A stretch of DNA of 24,973 nt. It comes from Lachnospiraceae bacterium. Lineage in GTDB: Bacteria > Bacillota_A > Clostridia > Lachnospirales > Lachnospiraceae. Within the stretch, counting starts at the first letter, position 1, and each line of letters begins with the position of its first letter. Location of the stretch: the NCBI GenBank assembly GCA_017613055.1, contig JAGAES010000125.1:1-24973 (forward strand). The letters are read 5' to 3'. The notes below the pieces were generated by a model. That model saw nothing but the letters and a program-made list of their open reading frames with translations, was not told where the DNA came from and searched no databases. This document shows positions 23,898-24,973 of the stretch, in pieces. Position numbers and translations under genes: made by a program.

Positions 23898-24701
23898 ATG
23901 GAGATTCAGCTTTGGAGAGAGTTTCTTGACCCTTACGCATTGGCAGTCGATGAGTTGATGATTAAGTTTAATCATCTGATGAGCGCGTTCCGCAAATCGG
24001 ACGATTACTGTCCGATTGAACTCGTTCAGGGACGCGTCAAATCGATTGCGAGCATTATCGAAAAGGCAAACCGCAAGAAGATTCCGCTCGAATCGATAGA
24101 AGACGAGATGTGGGATATCTGCGGAATCCGCCTGATCTGTCAGTTCGTGGAGGACTGCTATCAGGTTGTCGACATGATTAAATCGAGAACCGACATGGAA
24201 GTCGTGACCGAGAATGATTATATTGCGTTTCCGAAGGACAGCGGCTACCGGAGCTACCATCTGCGCATTCTGTATACGGTACAGTCGGTCGGCGGGCCGA
24301 AGCAGATTCACGGCGAGATTCAGGTCCGTACGCTTGGAATGAACAGCTGGTCGACAATCGAGCATTCCTTACAGTATAAGTACCGGAGCAATATCCCGGA
24401 CGAGTTGAAACAGCGTCTTAGAAACACTGCCGACGGCATGATTGAAACCGACAAGGAGCTGTCGTCAATCCGTGACGAAATCCGTACCGCGAGAGAACTC
24501 CGTTTTGAGGAAGAGCGCATCGTAAACGACATTCTTCTGTCAATACAGAACCTGTACCGGTTTGTAAGCCACCGCGAGGCAGTCCGGATTCAGGAAGAGT
24601 TTTACCATATCTATCAGGAGCAGGATATCGAGAAACTGCGCCATTTTGCGACCGAGCTGGATGTCATTGCGGAAGGCTACCGCGCACAGACGATTAATTA
24701 A
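23898..24701 (+). CDS. Small alarmone synthetase (RelA/SpoT domain, RelQ/YjbM type)
   Basis: This enzyme makes (p)ppGpp by moving pyrophosphate from ATP to GDP or GTP, the signal of the stringent response. The 267-residue product has only the synthetase domain: GRVKSIASIIEKANRK for ATP binding, WDICGIRLICQFVEDCYQVV, the GDP-binding loop NDYIAFPKDSGYRSYH, and GEIQVRTLGMNSWSTIEH with the catalytic glutamate. A helical C-terminal part (about 190-267) is expected to mediate oligomer formation. The HD hydrolase and the TGS and ACT regulatory domains of long RelA/SpoT proteins are missing, so it cannot degrade the alarmone. AAGGAGGG lies five bases before the ATG. It follows UPF0210 by 44 bases and precedes the RsmF-like gene by two. 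Confidence 0.93.
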   Translation: MEIQLWREFLDPYALAVDELMIKFNHLMSAFRKSDDYCPIELVQGRVKSIASIIEKANRKKIPLESIEDEMWDICGIRLICQFVEDCYQVVDMIKSRTDMEVVTENDYIAFPKDSGYRSYHLRILYTVQSVGGPKQIHGEIQVRTLGMNSWSTIEHSLQYKYRSNIPDELKQRLRNTADGMIETDKELSSIRDEIRTARELRFEEERIVNDILLSIQNLYRFVSHREAVRIQEEFYHIYQEQDIEKLRHFATELDVIAEGYRAQTIN

Positions 24702-24703
24702 CC

Positions 24704-24973
24704 ATGAAACTGCCTTTGGAATTTGAAAACCGGATGCGAAAGCAGCTCGGCGAAGCGGAATTTGCGGCGTATGAAGCTTCTCTTACGGAAAATGTGAAGT
24801 CCGCCGTCCGCGTGAACACGTTGAAGCTGTCTCCGGAGGAGTTTAAAGAGCTTTCTCCTTTTACGCTTGAGCCGGTGCCGTGGATTCCGAACGGATTCTA
24901 TTACGACGAGTCGGACGTTCCATCCAAGCATCCGTATTATTATGCAGGGCTTTATTATCTTCAGGAGCCGAGC
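24704..24973 (+). CDS. rsmF: rRNA cytosine-C5 methyltransferase, RsmF/NOL1-NOP2-Sun family, N-terminal part
   Basis: The gene runs off the window after 90 codons. The visible part is the N-terminal region of RsmF-like enzymes, which methylate C5 of cytosines in 16S rRNA. It begins KLPLEFENRMRKQLG, then VRVNTLKLSPEEF, WIPNGFYYD and HPYYYAGLYYLQEPS, the last leading into the conserved block just before the SAM-binding domain. The catalytic cysteines lie beyond the window, so activity cannot be checked. The ATG follows the alarmone synthetase stop codon by two bases with no visible SD, suggesting translational coupling. Confidence 0.88.
   Translation, partial: MKLPLEFENRMRKQLGEAEFAAYEASLTENVKSAVRVNTLKLSPEEFKELSPFTLEPVPWIPNGFYYDESDVPSKHPYYYAGLYYLQEPS

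Noticed and set aside
1..24973. CRISPR array, insertion sequence, rRNA, integrated element or long direct repeats
   Set aside because: I saw no regularly spaced repeats, transposase-like proteins, terminal inverted repeats or rRNA signatures. The tRNA-Leu 3' end is not followed by an integrase gene or a repeated att-like copy.

Overview
The window is 25 kb of closely packed chromosomal housekeeping sequence from a low-to-mid GC Firmicute. It most likely comes from the Clostridia, and Lachnospiraceae is my best guess. That placement is inferred from protein style (short ThiI without rhodanese, IreB, RNase J, stand-alone alarmone synthetase, UPF0237/UPF0210 pair), gene order, SD-rich ribosome sites and occasional TTG/GTG starts. 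I see no phage, insertion sequence, plasmid gene, CRISPR array or rRNA. Nearly every gene is on the + strand. The exceptions are a small HPr-like gene and a tRNA-Leu, each with its own promoter and terminator on the - strand. No gene-free stretch exceeds 300 bases. The largest is about 180 bases, at 17354-17534, and it holds the tRNA with its terminator and promoter.

Layout. (1) 1-6061: end of dnaK, dnaJ, prmA, rsmE, a cysteine desulfurase and thiI. This is the classic heat-shock/ribosome-methylation cluster, continued by a sulfur-transfer pair. It ends in a strong hairpin terminator shared with the converging HPr-like gene. (2) 6107-7834: HPr-like gene (-) and divergent mtaB (+). (3) 7809-12927: a good sigma-A type promoter, then ireB, ruvX, a DUF1292 gene, RNase J, an MltG-like membrane protein, a TrmR-like methyltransferase and a U32 (TrhP-like) gene. 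Apart from RNase J, this order matches the Bacillus yrzL-yrrK-yrzB-yrrL-yrrM-yrrN/O cluster. (4) 12931-17353: a lipoprotein with two CBM9-like modules, then two tandem MutS-like ATPases of equal size. (5) 17352-17504: tRNA-Leu(CAA) on the - strand. (6) 17535-22178: a zinc-finger membrane protein, polA, coaE and a WalJ-type metallo-hydrolase, mostly overlapping. (7) 22203-24973: ACT-domain protein, UPF0210 protein, a small alarmone synthetase and the start of an RsmF-like rRNA methyltransferase that runs off the end.

How the genes work together. Much of the window makes or tunes the translation machinery: PrmA, RsmE and RsmF modify the ribosome; ThiI, MtaB, TrmR and TrhP modify tRNA; RNase J processes RNA; DnaK/DnaJ fold the products. 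The least explained material is the pair of MutS-like ATPases, which share an Asp-to-Asn change in Walker B, together with the lipoprotein before them. Next come the HPr-like protein without the phosphorylatable histidine and the MltG-like protein without a catalytic domain. I do not see a clear, complete, previously undescribed system. The MutS-like pair is the best candidate.
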